A stretch of 50,922 bases of DNA from Draconibacterium orientale (GTDB taxonomy: Bacteria; Bacteroidota; Bacteroidia; Bacteroidales; JAIFNL01): contig DZBP01000004.1 of the NCBI GenBank assembly GCA_022729915.1, forward strand, positions 1 to 50,922, read 5' to 3'. Shown in pieces: positions 10,104 to 20,221 of this stretch; position 1 is the first letter of the stretch; each line of letters starts with the position of its first letter. The notes below the pieces were generated by a model. It was not told the DNA's origin. It made no database searches and was given only the letters and a program-made list of their open reading frames with translations. A program made the translations under genes and the position numbers.

Positions 10104-11132
10104 CTAATCAAACAAATTGATATTTTTTGTTAATTTGTTTTTTCTTTCTAAAATAAAGAAATCAAAAACTAAAATAAAAAGAACAATCGCCAATAAATAT
10201 TGAAATCTATCTTCATAATCGTCAAAAATATTTGACTCTAATTCCATTTTATCAAGCGCATTTATTTCGTCGAAAACAAGGTCAAGCCCATAATTTGAAT
10301 TATTAGCTCGTACATAAACTCCGTCACTTTCTAAAGCTATTTGTTTCAATATCTGCTCATTAATTTTCGACATAACGATGCTACCGTTGGCATCTTTCTT
10401 AAATTCGTTAGAGCCCTCTTCGAGTGGAATTGGTACTGGCTTAGTGCCTCCCATTCCAATTGTATAAACTCTAATATCTTGTTCCTTAGCTATTTGTGCA
10501 GCCTCGATTGCTTTTTGTTCATGGTCTTCACCATCAGTGATGATAATAATAGCTCTGGTTTTTCCTTCTTCGGCAGTAAAAGATTTAGCGGCAAGCTCTA
10601 TTGCCGAAGCTATATTGGTTCCTTGCTTTGGTACTATATTGGTATTTATAGTTTTAAGGAACATTTTAGTGGCTCTATAGTCGGTCGTGATAGGCACTTG
10701 TACGTAAGCATCGCCAGCAAAAACAATCAGCCCAATTTTGTCGTTTCTAAGTTTGTCAACAAGCTTAGAAATAGCTCTTTTTGAAGCAGATAGCCTATTA
10801 GGAGAAATATCTTCCGAAAGCATACTATTTGAAACGTCAAGAGCAATCATTATCTCAACTCCTTGTTTTTTAACCTCTCTGAGTTTAGAACCAAATTGAG
10901 GTTGCGATAAAGCCAAAATTAGAAAAAAAAGTGCGAGCATAATGAATGCAAATTTAAAGATAGGACGATTTTTAGACAAATTAGGCATAAGTCCAATAAT
11001 TACATTCCAATCGCCAAATTTACGTAATGCCTCTTTTTTTTTGCTCTCGGCATACCAAAACAAGAAAACTAAAATAGGAATTATTGCCCAAAAGTAAAGC
11101 ATTTCGGGGTTTTGAAATCTAAAAATATTCAT
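10104..11132 (-). CDS. batB: BatB: VWA-domain membrane protein
   Basis: MIDAS DVSNSMLS, TNIASAIELA, ITDGEDHE; N-terminal aerotolerance-type TM region. Confidence 0.92.
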   Translation of the reverse strand: MNIFRFQNPEMLYFWAIIPILVFLFWYAESKKKEALRKFGDWNVIIGLMPNLSKNRPIFKFAFIMLALFFLILALSQPQFGSKLREVKKQGVEIMIALDVSNSMLSEDISPNRLSASKRAISKLVDKLRNDKIGLIVFAGDAYVQVPITTDYRATKMFLKTINTNIVPKQGTNIASAIELAAKSFTAEEGKTRAIIIITDGEDHEQKAIEAAQIAKEQDIRVYTIGMGGTKPVPIPLEEGSNEFKKDANGSIVMSKINEQILKQIALESDGVYVRANNSNYGLDLVFDEINALDKMELESNIFDDYEDRFQYLLAIVLFILVFDFFILERKNKLTKNINLFD

Positions 11133-11175
11133 ATTAATTATTTATTTTTTTTGAAAAAATCAAATACCTGAAAAA

Positions 11176-12243
11176 TTATGGAATACTTCTCAAAATAGTA
11201 TTCCTCATTAATATTTCAACACCAATAAACAAAAAAGCAAACAGCGCAAAAATTAAATATTCTTCTTTAATGCTGCTAAATTCTTTCACGTCTATTTTCG
11301 ATTTTTCTAGTTTATCTATTTCAGTATAAATTTCAGCAAGTCCTTTGGTGGTTGTAGCCCTAAAATACTTACCGTCAGTAATTTGTGAAATTTCTTTTAA
11401 AGTTTTCTCATCAATTTTAACTTCAACTTGTTGATATTGAATGCCAAAAGGCGTTTGAAATGGATAAGGTGCAGTTCCAATTGTACCGACACCAATAGTG
11501 TAAACCCTTATACCAAAGGTTTTTGCAATGTCAGCAGCCGAAAGCGGCGCAATATCACCTCTATTATTTTCACCATCAGTAAGTAAAATTACTACTTTGC
11601 TAATTGCTTCACTGTCTTTCAAACGATTAACAGCGTTTGCAAGTCCCATTCCTATTGCAGTGCCATCTTCAATCATTCCACTTTCAATATTCTTAAAAAG
11701 ATTTATAAGAATAGCATGGTCTGTGGTTAATGGGCTTTGCGTGAAACTTTCGCCGCTAAAAACAACTAAACCTATCCTATCGAGTTGTCTGCCCGAAATA
11801 AATTTTATAGCAACTTCTTTTGCAGCCTCTAATCGGTTGGGTCTCAAGTCTTCTGCTAGCATACTACTCGAAATATCCAAGGCAAGCACAATATCAATTC
11901 CTTGAGTAGTTTCGTTTTGCCAATTATCAAATGATTGAGGTCGGGCAATAGCAAATACAAGGGTTACGATTGCCATAACTCTCAAAATAACAAGCACATA
12001 ACGCAAATAAAACTTATAACTCTTTCCCAAGCTTTCAAATGGTTTCAAAGTTGAAAACCGCACTGATGCTTTCAAGCTAGAATGCTTAAAAAAATAATAA
12101 ACAGCCATTGGTATTAAAACCAACAAAAGATAAAATAATTCGGGATTTTCAAAAGTTATTCTATTCCAAAATTCCATAGTTAAATTTCTTTTTTTGTAAT
12201 TAAAATTTAGTGCTAAAAAAATGAAAAAAAAACTAAATATCAA
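11176..12243 (-). CDS. batA: BatA: VWA-domain membrane protein
   Basis: MIDAS DISSSMLAEDLRPNRLEAAKE, TAIGMGLA, LTDGENNRGD; likely true start ATG at 12177 (MEFWNRITFENPELFYLLL). Confidence 0.93.
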   Translation of the reverse strand: MIFSFFFIFLALNFNYKKRNLTMEFWNRITFENPELFYLLLVLIPMAVYYFFKHSSLKASVRFSTLKPFESLGKSYKFYLRYVLVILRVMAIVTLVFAIARPQSFDNWQNETTQGIDIVLALDISSSMLAEDLRPNRLEAAKEVAIKFISGRQLDRIGLVVFSGESFTQSPLTTDHAILINLFKNIESGMIEDGTAIGMGLANAVNRLKDSEAISKVVILLTDGENNRGDIAPLSAADIAKTFGIRVYTIGVGTIGTAPYPFQTPFGIQYQQVEVKIDEKTLKEISQITDGKYFRATTTKGLAEIYTEIDKLEKSKIDVKEFSSIKEEYLIFALFAFLFIGVEILMRNTILRSIP

Positions 12244-13208
12244 GTATTTATTGTTTTAACATTTTCCGAAATCAAATTGGTTTCTTTAGTTTGTTGCACA
12301 AAATTTAGTGTTTTAGAAAAAGCCAAATCATTTTCATCTGGCAATGGTTCAGATTTTGCAAATTTAGCTAAATCGGCATAAGAAAAGATTAGTCGCAACT
12401 CGCTTATTCTATCAGGCTGAATGTCAGTAATTTTCATACAAGCGTCGATAGTTTCAGAACTTGTTTGTTCGGTTGTACTAATTTTGTATCTGTTTTCGAT
12501 GTATTCACGCAAAATATCAGTCAATTCGGTATAATATTGCTTTACATTACCAGATTGCCAAAGTTTTTGTAACTTCAATTTTTCAAGTTTTTCAATTGCA
12601 ATAATATGGAAAGGAATCGCTTTTTTTGGCTTTTCTGTTTGAATTTCAGACGTTTTTTTGCGCCAACGTGTAAAATACAAAACAAGTAAAACAATAGCTA
12701 CGATAGAAATAAATCCGCCAATCAACCAATACTTGTATTCTTTAATAAACTCCTTGAAAGTTAAAGGAGTATCATAAACTGTATAAATATCTTTGACTGA
12801 TTTTTCAGTTGTATCAACCACAATTGTATTTACTTTCAAAAGCAAATCATTTGTACGTAAACTATCTCTTCCATTGGCAAGAAAAACAAAAGGTGGAATT
12901 ATATAATTACCTGAATCAAATGAAGTTACAATAATTTCTTGAGAAAGTAAATAGGTTGAATTTGCTTTTGAAAAAGCGGTATCAATTTCGCCAATTTCAA
13001 CAATTTCAATGCCTTTAACAATTGAATCTTGAAAAATAGGAAATTTAATAGCCTGAACAGCATAAACACTTGCTTGAAGTGTTATTTTTGCTTGCTTACC
13101 TATAACTATTTGTTTGCTATTTATAGAAGCTTTTACTTCTATTTTCTGAGCGTAAGCTGAAAATAATGCAAAATAAAAAATTCCTAAAAATAATATTTTT
13201 TTTATCAT
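12240..13208 (-). CDS. BatD-like single-TM protein of Bat/MoxR cluster (DUF4381-like arrangement)
   Basis: signal peptide, beta-rich extracytoplasmic region, one TM, helical tail (YYTELTDILREYIENRYKI) resembling BatD C-terminal region; 4-nt overlap with batA ORF. Confidence 0.6.
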   Translation of the reverse strand: MIKKILFLGIFYFALFSAYAQKIEVKASINSKQIVIGKQAKITLQASVYAVQAIKFPIFQDSIVKGIEIVEIGEIDTAFSKANSTYLLSQEIIVTSFDSGNYIIPPFVFLANGRDSLRTNDLLLKVNTIVVDTTEKSVKDIYTVYDTPLTFKEFIKEYKYWLIGGFISIVAIVLLVLYFTRWRKKTSEIQTEKPKKAIPFHIIAIEKLEKLKLQKLWQSGNVKQYYTELTDILREYIENRYKISTTEQTSSETIDACMKITDIQPDRISELRLIFSYADLAKFAKSEPLPDENDLAFSKTLNFVQQTKETNLISENVKTINT

Positions 13209-13214
13209 ATTTTT

Positions 13215-14084
13215 TTATCTACTTTTAAACATTTGCATCAAAGGTTTCACATAATCCTGATGAGTAAATAACTCGGCAAAACTAATACCTCTTTTTTTGA
13301 GAACAGTTTTAAGTTCGCTATTTTTCATCATTCTATATTTTTTAAATTGCTTTTGAACTAATTTATCGGAAGTGTCAATCCATTGATATTGACCCGATTC
13401 AGCATCTTTCATCTTAACGAGTCCTATATCAGGAAGTTCAATTTCGCGCAAATCGGTAACTTTCAAGGCAATTAAATCGTGCTTGTAACTAGCTATTTGC
13501 AAAGCTTTTTCGTAGTTTTCATCTTCAAAGTCGGAAATCAAAAAAGCAGTGCACCTTTTTTTAATTACATTGGTAAAATACTTTAGACCTTCTTCTAAAT
13601 TTGTGCCTTTACTTTCTGGAGAAAAATCAATTAACTCTCTAATAATGTGAAGTATATGAGATTTCCCTTTTTTAGGCGGAATAAATTTTTCAATTTTATC
13701 TGAAAAAAAGATAACGCCTACTTTGTCGTTATTTTGAATAGCTGAAAATGAAAGAGTTGCAGCAATTTCAGTAATTAACTCTCGTTTAAACATAAGTTTG
13801 CTTCCAAATTCACCCGAACCACTAACGTCAATTAGCAGAACCACAGTCATTTCTCTTTCTTCTTCAAAAACTTTTACGAAAGGATTTTTATAGCGCGCAG
13901 TTAAATTCCAATCGATGTTGCGAATATCATCACCGTATTGATATTCACGCACTTCACTAAAAGTCATACCACGCCCTTTAAAAGCTGTGTGGTATTCGCC
14001 AGCAAATACTTCGCGTGATAATCCTTTGGTTTTAATTTCAATTTTGCGAACTTTTTTTAATAGTTCGCTTGCTTTTTCTGCCAT
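13215..14084 (-). CDS. DUF58 domain protein
   Basis: KGRGMTFSEVREYQYGDDIRNIDWNLTARYKNPFVKVFEEEREMTVVLLIDVSGSGEFG typical of DUF58. Confidence 0.96.
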   Translation of the reverse strand: MAEKASELLKKVRKIEIKTKGLSREVFAGEYHTAFKGRGMTFSEVREYQYGDDIRNIDWNLTARYKNPFVKVFEEEREMTVVLLIDVSGSGEFGSKLMFKRELITEIAATLSFSAIQNNDKVGVIFFSDKIEKFIPPKKGKSHILHIIRELIDFSPESKGTNLEEGLKYFTNVIKKRCTAFLISDFEDENYEKALQIASYKHDLIALKVTDLREIELPDIGLVKMKDAESGQYQWIDTSDKLVQKQFKKYRMMKNSELKTVLKKRGISFAELFTHQDYVKPLMQMFKSR

Positions 14085-14169
14085 TTTATTTCAATTAAGA
14101 ATCATTAAAAATTGAAAACATTTATTCAATTCGCACTAATTCAATGCTTTTGTTGAAATTACAAAAATA

Positions 14170-15162
14170 CTAAGGTACTTCAACAGCATTTAAAATTTCG
14201 CTAATGATTTCTTCACTTGTAATATTCTCAGCTTCAGCCTCATAGGTTAATCCAATACGGTGTCGCAATACATCATGAGCAATAGCACGAATATCTTCGG
14301 GCAAAACGTAACCTCTACGCTTAATAAATGCGTAAGCTTTAGCAGCTTTAGCCAAATTAATGCTAGCACGTGGCGAACCACCAAAATTGATAAGTTCCTT
14401 GAATTTAGCTAATCCGTATTCTTCGGGATTTCTAGTAGCAAAGACAATGTCAACAATATATTTCTGGATTTTTTCGTCCATATAAACCTCTTTTACAGCA
14501 TCACGAGCACGTAAAATATCTTCTGGTTTTATAACTGAGTTAGCTTTAGGAAAGGATTTCATTAAATTTGCCTTGATAATTTCTCTTTCCTCCTCTTTTT
14601 TAGGATAAGTAATTATCACTTTTAGCATAAATCTATCCACTTGCGCTTCTGGCAAAGGATATGTTCCTTCTTGCTCAATTGGGTTTTGAGTAGCCATTAC
14701 CAAAAAAGGTTCTTCAAGTTTATAAGTTTCTTCTCCTATGGTAACTTGCTTTTCTTGCATGGCTTCTAAAAGTGCCGATTGTACCTTAGCCGGAGCACGG
14801 TTTATCTCATCGGCAAGAACAAAATTTGTAAAAATTGGACCTTTTTTTACAACAAATTCTTCCTTTTTTTGCGAATAAATCATGGTACCCAAAAGATCGG
14901 CAGGTAAAAGGTCGGGGGTAAATTGAATACGACTAAAATCAACGCTAATGGTTTGCGCAAGTGTATTGATAGCCAAAGTTTTAGCCAGTCCAGGAACACC
15001 TTCCAGCAAAATATGACCACCCGTAAGTAAACCTATCAAAAGGCTCTCTGTCAAGTGTTTTTGCCCCACAATCACTTTATTCATTTCCATGTTCACCATA
15101 TCTACAAAAGCACTTTCCTTTTGTATTTTCTCATTAATTTCACGAATATCAACTGATTCCAT
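14170..15162 (-). CDS. MoxR family AAA+ ATPase
   Basis: LLTGGHILLEGVPGLAKT Walker A, ADEINRAPAKVQSALLEAMQE, MATQNPIEQEGTYPLPEAQVDRFMLK. Confidence 0.97.
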   Translation of the reverse strand: MESVDIREINEKIQKESAFVDMVNMEMNKVIVGQKHLTESLLIGLLTGGHILLEGVPGLAKTLAINTLAQTISVDFSRIQFTPDLLPADLLGTMIYSQKKEEFVVKKGPIFTNFVLADEINRAPAKVQSALLEAMQEKQVTIGEETYKLEEPFLVMATQNPIEQEGTYPLPEAQVDRFMLKVIITYPKKEEEREIIKANLMKSFPKANSVIKPEDILRARDAVKEVYMDEKIQKYIVDIVFATRNPEEYGLAKFKELINFGGSPRASINLAKAAKAYAFIKRRGYVLPEDIRAIAHDVLRHRIGLTYEAEAENITSEEIISEILNAVEVP

Positions 15163-15360
15163 CTTTATAAATGCACTTAAAGTTAGTAGTTTTTATTTTA
15201 AAATATTAAATGATTTTGTAAAAAGCACTTGCGCTATTTTTTTTGGAGTAAATATTTTCACAACCAAATAATTATAAAGTACTTAACAGTATAAAATATA
15301 CAATTAAAGTAGGTACACTACCAAATTATATTTTTATATGTTTTGCTCTAAATTCAAATG

Positions 15361-15392
15361 CAAATATAGAATTTTTAATTGGGCAAAGCAAA
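15361..15392 (-). promoter_or_regulatory. putative Bacteroidota-type promoter for the moxR/Bat cluster
   Basis: reverse-strand TTTG-N20-TATATTTG (plus-strand CAAATATA 15361-15368, CAAA 15389-15392). Confidence 0.55.
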
Positions 15393-15426
15393 AAAGCGAT
15401 TAACTATTCAGAAATGTTTAACTTTT

Positions 15427-15458
15427 TTTAAAAAATCTAAAAAAAAACGTTAATTTTG
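15427..15458 (+). promoter_or_regulatory. putative Bacteroidota-type promoter for tilS
   Basis: TAATTTTG at 15451-15458 (matches TAnnTTTG); upstream element only near-consensus (TTTA, N20). Confidence 0.4.
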
Positions 15459-15538
15459 TACGCTCTATTTATCAAAGCAAAGCGGTTAAAAATTTGTAAT
15501 AAAAACGCATTAAAAAACCAAAGTTGAAAAAATAATAC

Positions 15539-16894
15539 ATGTTAAGAAAAATAAAAACATTTGTTCAAAACAATTCTTTATTTGAAACAAACGATAAAAT
15601 ATTATTGGCACTAAGCGGTGGAATTGATTCAATTGTATTGTTGGATTTACTACAAAAAATGAACTGCAACTTTGCAGCCGCTCACTGCAATTTTAACTTA
15701 CGAGGCGAAGAATCAGACAGCGATGAAGCTTTTGTAACTAGTTTATGCGAGAAAAGAAATATCCGTTTATTTAAAATTTCTTTTGCTACACAAACTTACG
15801 CCAATGAAAAAAAAATATCAATTCAAATGGCAGCTCGCGAATTAAGATACAATTGGTTTGAAAAAATATTAAACGATAATCAATTAAAATACATTGCTTT
15901 AGCGCATCATTCAGGCGACGTTGTAGAGACATTTCACATCAATTTGAGTAGAGGAACCGGAATTAAAGGTATAAGTGGAATAAAGGCAAAAACAGGCAAT
16001 TTAATTCGACCATTACTTTTTGCAACTAGGCAAGAAATAATTGATTATCAAACATGTAATCAATTAACTTACAGAGAAGATAGTAGCAATTCGTCAGTAA
16101 AATATGCTCGCAACAAGATACGGCACGAAATTATTCCAAACTTTGCAAAAATAAATCCAGCTTACAACCAAAATATACTAAAAAGTATAGAAAATTTGCA
16201 CGAAGTAGAAAAAATTTATAACCAACAAATAGAAGAAAAACGCAAAGAAATAGTAAAATATGACAATGCATTGTGCAAAATTGATATTACTAAATTACTA
16301 AATACGGCAGCTCCAAAAACATTTCTATATGAGTTTATAAAAGAATTTGGGTTTGAAAGTGAAATTCTAGCACAAATATTTGAATCAATTAATAATCAAT
16401 CGGGTAATGAATTTTTTTCTGAGAATTTCATTCTTTTAAAAAATAGGAATGAATTTGTAATATCAAAAAAAGAAAACAGGCAAAAAGTAGAAGTTTTAAT
16501 TGATGAAAATTGTTCGGTTTTAAAAATAAACGAGTTAAATTTATTTTTATCAAAAATAGACAAAAATGAGAATTTTATTCTAACAAAAAAACAAGAAATA
16601 GCATTGCTTGACTTTGAAAAAATTGAATTTCCAATAAAGTTAACAAACTGGGAAGCAGGAGATTATTTTTTTCCATTAGGAATGAAGAAACGAAAAAAAC
16701 TGTCTGATTTTTTTATTGACAACAAGTATTCTCTTTTTGAAAAGCAACAACAAATAATTTTAAAATCAAACGATAAAATCGTTTGGATACTTGGAAAACA
16801 GATAGATGACCGATACAAAATAAGTGAAACAACAAAAAAAATCTTACAAATTGAAATAAAAACTGATTTTTTTATAAATTTGCAAGAAAAATAA
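15539..16894 (+). CDS. tilS: tRNA(Ile)-lysidine synthase TilS
   Basis: LALSGGIDSIVLLDLL PP-loop, AAHCNFNLRGEESDSDEAFV, ALAHHSGDVVETFHINLSRGTGIKGI, YARNKIRHEIIP. Confidence 0.97.
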   Translation: MLRKIKTFVQNNSLFETNDKILLALSGGIDSIVLLDLLQKMNCNFAAAHCNFNLRGEESDSDEAFVTSLCEKRNIRLFKISFATQTYANEKKISIQMAARELRYNWFEKILNDNQLKYIALAHHSGDVVETFHINLSRGTGIKGISGIKAKTGNLIRPLLFATRQEIIDYQTCNQLTYREDSSNSSVKYARNKIRHEIIPNFAKINPAYNQNILKSIENLHEVEKIYNQQIEEKRKEIVKYDNALCKIDITKLLNTAAPKTFLYEFIKEFGFESEILAQIFESINNQSGNEFFSENFILLKNRNEFVISKKENRQKVEVLIDENCSVLKINELNLFLSKIDKNENFILTKKQEIALLDFEKIEFPIKLTNWEAGDYFFPLGMKKRKKLSDFFIDNKYSLFEKQQQIILKSNDKIVWILGKQIDDRYKISETTKKILQIEIKTDFFINLQEK

Positions 16895-16937
16895 AAGGTA
16901 ATGATTGATTGTTATAGCTAAATATAGTTTTAAACCA

Positions 16938-18854
16938 ATGAAAGCAAATATATTTTTATTAATAATTCTCTTATTTACAACAAAAATTGCTTTTTCTCAA
17001 GCAACTCAAGCACTAAGTAATCGTATAGCTAATTATGACATTGATGTAAGCTTAAATACTGAAAATAAAACACTTAGAGGAAAAGAAATTCTAACTTGGA
17101 AAAACACTTCGCGTGATACGTTAAATGAATTTCATTTTCATTTGTATTTGAACGCTTTTAAATCGAAGCATTCTACTTTTATGAAAGAATTTGAAAATGA
17201 AGTAACAAAAGAAGAAGCAGGTTATATAAAAATTACGGGTATTCAACTAGGCAATGGTGAAAATTTAACTAAAAATATAGAATTCATTGCTTTAGACGAC
17301 AACAATAAATACGACGAAACGGTTGTAAGAATAAAAAGCAAAACTGGAATATTGCCGGATTCTACGATACAATTTGAAATAGATTTTACCGCAAAACTTC
17401 CAAAATTAAGCTTCAGAACCGGCTACGTTCAAGATTATTTTTTCGTGGCACAATGGTTCCCCAAAATAGGAGTTTATGAGCCACAAAATTACCAAGATTC
17501 GAGCAAATGGACTTGGAATTGTCATCAATTTCATGCACATTCAGAATTTTATGCTGACTTTGGAGTTTACAACGTAAAAATAACACTACCAGATAATTAT
17601 ATTGTCGGAGCAAGTGGTTTACTTTGGGACGAAAAGCAAAATGCAAATCAAACTAAAACACTACATTTTAAAGCAAACGATGTAATTGATTTTGCATGGA
17701 CAGCATCACCTAATTATTTGGTTTACACTGAAAAATGGAAAGATACAAACATTTCATTTCTTTATCAAAAAGAACATAAACAACAAATAAACAGACATAT
17801 AGATGCGTTAAAAAGTGCTTTTGAATATTTTGAAACAAATGTTGGAGAATATCCATATCCTTCTATTACTGTGATAGATCCGCCTATTTACGGGCTTGGA
17901 GCCGGAGGAATGGAATATCCAATGTTAATCACCGTAGGAACTGTAAAATTTTTACCTACCGGAATTAAAATGCCAGAGCTCACAACGATACATGAATTTG
18001 GACATCAATATTTTATGGGCATTTTAGCTACAAACGAGTTTGAAGAAGCTTGGCTAGACGAAGGAATCAATTCATATTACGAAACTCGTATAATGGACGA
18101 AATTTACGGGTATTCTAACTCACTAATCGATTTTGCTGGATTAACCATTGGAGATGGTGAAACACAGCGAATTGATTATATAAATTTGGCAAATTTACGC
18201 ATTTCGCCAATCAATAATTATGCGTGGAATTTTCCATCGTACAGCTATGGAACTTTAGTTTATAGTAAAGCAGCCACAATGCTGCAAACTCTTGAAGGGC
18301 TTGTTGGCAAAGAAGTTATGGATAGAGTTATGCAAACCTACTTTGAAGAATGGAAATTTAAACACCCAAAAACAGAAGATTTTATAAAAATAACCAGCCA
18401 AATAATTAAAAAGAAATATGGTAATGATTTTGGCGAAAATATGGACTGGTTTTTTGAACAAACTCTGTATGGAACTGCAGTTTGCGACTATTCGGTTGAA
18501 TCTATCCTCAATTCAGAAGTTGAAAAAGGAGAAGATATTGAAAGTGACGGCGTTATCTCAAAAGTGCGGATTCATCGCTTGGGCGATATGTATTTACCAA
18601 ACGAATTACTCATAGAATTTACTGATGGCAGTAAAATAATCGAAAAATGGGACGGAAAAGCTGCAACAACGGTATTTACCTTTAAAGGGAAAAAAATTAA
18701 ATCGGTACAAATAGATCCTGAAAATAAAATAAAATTAAATATTAATTTTTCAAATAATAGTAAAACTTTGAAACCCAAAACTAGCAGTTTCTGGAAATAT
18801 GCAGAAAAAATTATGTATTGGCTTCAAAATATTATGCAATTATTTGTATTTTAA
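16938..18854 (+). CDS. M1 family metallopeptidase (exported)
   Basis: signal peptide after ATG 16938; GAGGMEYPMLI, TTIHEFGHQYFMGILATNEFEEAWLDEGIN zinc motif (HExxH...E). ORF track start 16905 is TTG. Confidence 0.93.
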   Translation: MKANIFLLIILLFTTKIAFSQATQALSNRIANYDIDVSLNTENKTLRGKEILTWKNTSRDTLNEFHFHLYLNAFKSKHSTFMKEFENEVTKEEAGYIKITGIQLGNGENLTKNIEFIALDDNNKYDETVVRIKSKTGILPDSTIQFEIDFTAKLPKLSFRTGYVQDYFFVAQWFPKIGVYEPQNYQDSSKWTWNCHQFHAHSEFYADFGVYNVKITLPDNYIVGASGLLWDEKQNANQTKTLHFKANDVIDFAWTASPNYLVYTEKWKDTNISFLYQKEHKQQINRHIDALKSAFEYFETNVGEYPYPSITVIDPPIYGLGAGGMEYPMLITVGTVKFLPTGIKMPELTTIHEFGHQYFMGILATNEFEEAWLDEGINSYYETRIMDEIYGYSNSLIDFAGLTIGDGETQRIDYINLANLRISPINNYAWNFPSYSYGTLVYSKAATMLQTLEGLVGKEVMDRVMQTYFEEWKFKHPKTEDFIKITSQIIKKKYGNDFGENMDWFFEQTLYGTAVCDYSVESILNSEVEKGEDIESDGVISKVRIHRLGDMYLPNELLIEFTDGSKIIEKWDGKAATTVFTFKGKKIKSVQIDPENKIKLNINFSNNSKTLKPKTSSFWKYAEKIMYWLQNIMQLFVF

Positions 18855-18889
18855 TAAATTAACTAAATATCATTCTTTTCCACAAAAAA

Positions 18890-20161
18890 ATGAAAATAAA
18901 AGAATCATACATAAGAGGTTGGAAATTAGCAATTCGTACAATTCCAAATACTTACTTACTTTATTTAGCAAATTTTTTGCTTGCACTAATAATCGGTATT
19001 ACATTTGCGACTTCCATTTCATCTAATAGTTTGTTATACAGCAAATTATTTAATAAATTTAGTTATACAGCAATTTTTGAATTTTTGCGTAACTATGAAA
19101 CTTTAATTGATGTTTTAAAATCACAATTTATCCTTTTTACAGGACTTTATCTATTATTGAGTATTTTTTTTACTGGTGGAATTGTCGATAGTTTTTTTAA
19201 AGAAAAATTTAACCAGAGCGAGTTTTGGATTAACTCTAGAAAATTCTTTTTAAGATATTTCAAACAAGCACTTTACATATTGATAATCAAAGCCTTATTG
19301 CTAATTTTACTCATATTTGCTTTATCAATGGTAGTTTCGGATTTGGTAGAAAAAGAATCGATAGAAAATGCCTATATTTTTCCAATAATTTCGCTGGTAT
19401 TTTTATACTTAATCTTGAGTAGTTTTATTTATGTTATATCAGATTATGCAAAGTTTGGAATTTATTTTACTGAAACGGATAAAGTATTGAGTGCAATTTG
19501 GCGAAGTACAAAATATGTATTCAAAAATTTTGGAAAAATATATTTACTTTTCCTATCTCTAATGGTAATTCCAATTGTATTAATAATAAGTAACTTGGTA
19601 ATTTCAATCAAATTAGAAGCTATTAATTATTTTACACTACTATTAATTTTTCTGTTGGGACAATTATTTATTTTTGCACGAATTTTTGCACGAATATGGT
19701 TTTTGAGTGCGCAATATAGCTTATTTACGTACGATTTTAACAAAAAAATAGAAAATAAACGAGCTGAATTTCAAGCTCTTGACGAAAAAGCAGAACAACT
19801 AAGCAAAAGCCAATTTGAGCAAGAAAAATCCGAAATTCGCCAAAATAAAGAAGAAAAAGCGCAAACCGTAATTCAAGGAGTAAATGAAATGCTCAAAAAC
19901 ATTCAATATCAACTTGAAGAGATTGAAAAAGAAGCACGTCCGGAGATAAAAGAGCAACTCATCGAAAAATTAATCCAATCATCAGAGAGTGAGGAATGGG
20001 AAATTTTGGAAGAAAAAGCTGAAGAAAGCAACAAACAAAGAGAATTGAGCAAAGTAATGTCGCTCATAGATGAAATAAAATTAGAAAAAGCTACAAAAAA
20101 CGAGAAAAAAACATTGCAAAAGCCCAAAATAACGGACGATTTGTGGGAATTTGATGATTAA
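18890..20161 (+). CDS. polytopic membrane protein with long charged, probably coiled-coil, C-terminal tail
   Basis: several hydrophobic segments in the first ~285 aa followed by a K/E/Q-rich tail. Confidence 0.6.
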   Translation: MKIKESYIRGWKLAIRTIPNTYLLYLANFLLALIIGITFATSISSNSLLYSKLFNKFSYTAIFEFLRNYETLIDVLKSQFILFTGLYLLLSIFFTGGIVDSFFKEKFNQSEFWINSRKFFLRYFKQALYILIIKALLLILLIFALSMVVSDLVEKESIENAYIFPIISLVFLYLILSSFIYVISDYAKFGIYFTETDKVLSAIWRSTKYVFKNFGKIYLLFLSLMVIPIVLIISNLVISIKLEAINYFTLLLIFLLGQLFIFARIFARIWFLSAQYSLFTYDFNKKIENKRAEFQALDEKAEQLSKSQFEQEKSEIRQNKEEKAQTVIQGVNEMLKNIQYQLEEIEKEARPEIKEQLIEKLIQSSESEEWEILEEKAEESNKQRELSKVMSLIDEIKLEKATKNEKKTLQKPKITDDLWEFDD

Positions 20162-20221
20162 AAATACTTTCGTTCAAACAAAAAAAATAGTATAAAATTT
20201 ATTTTTTTTTGATTAAAAAAA

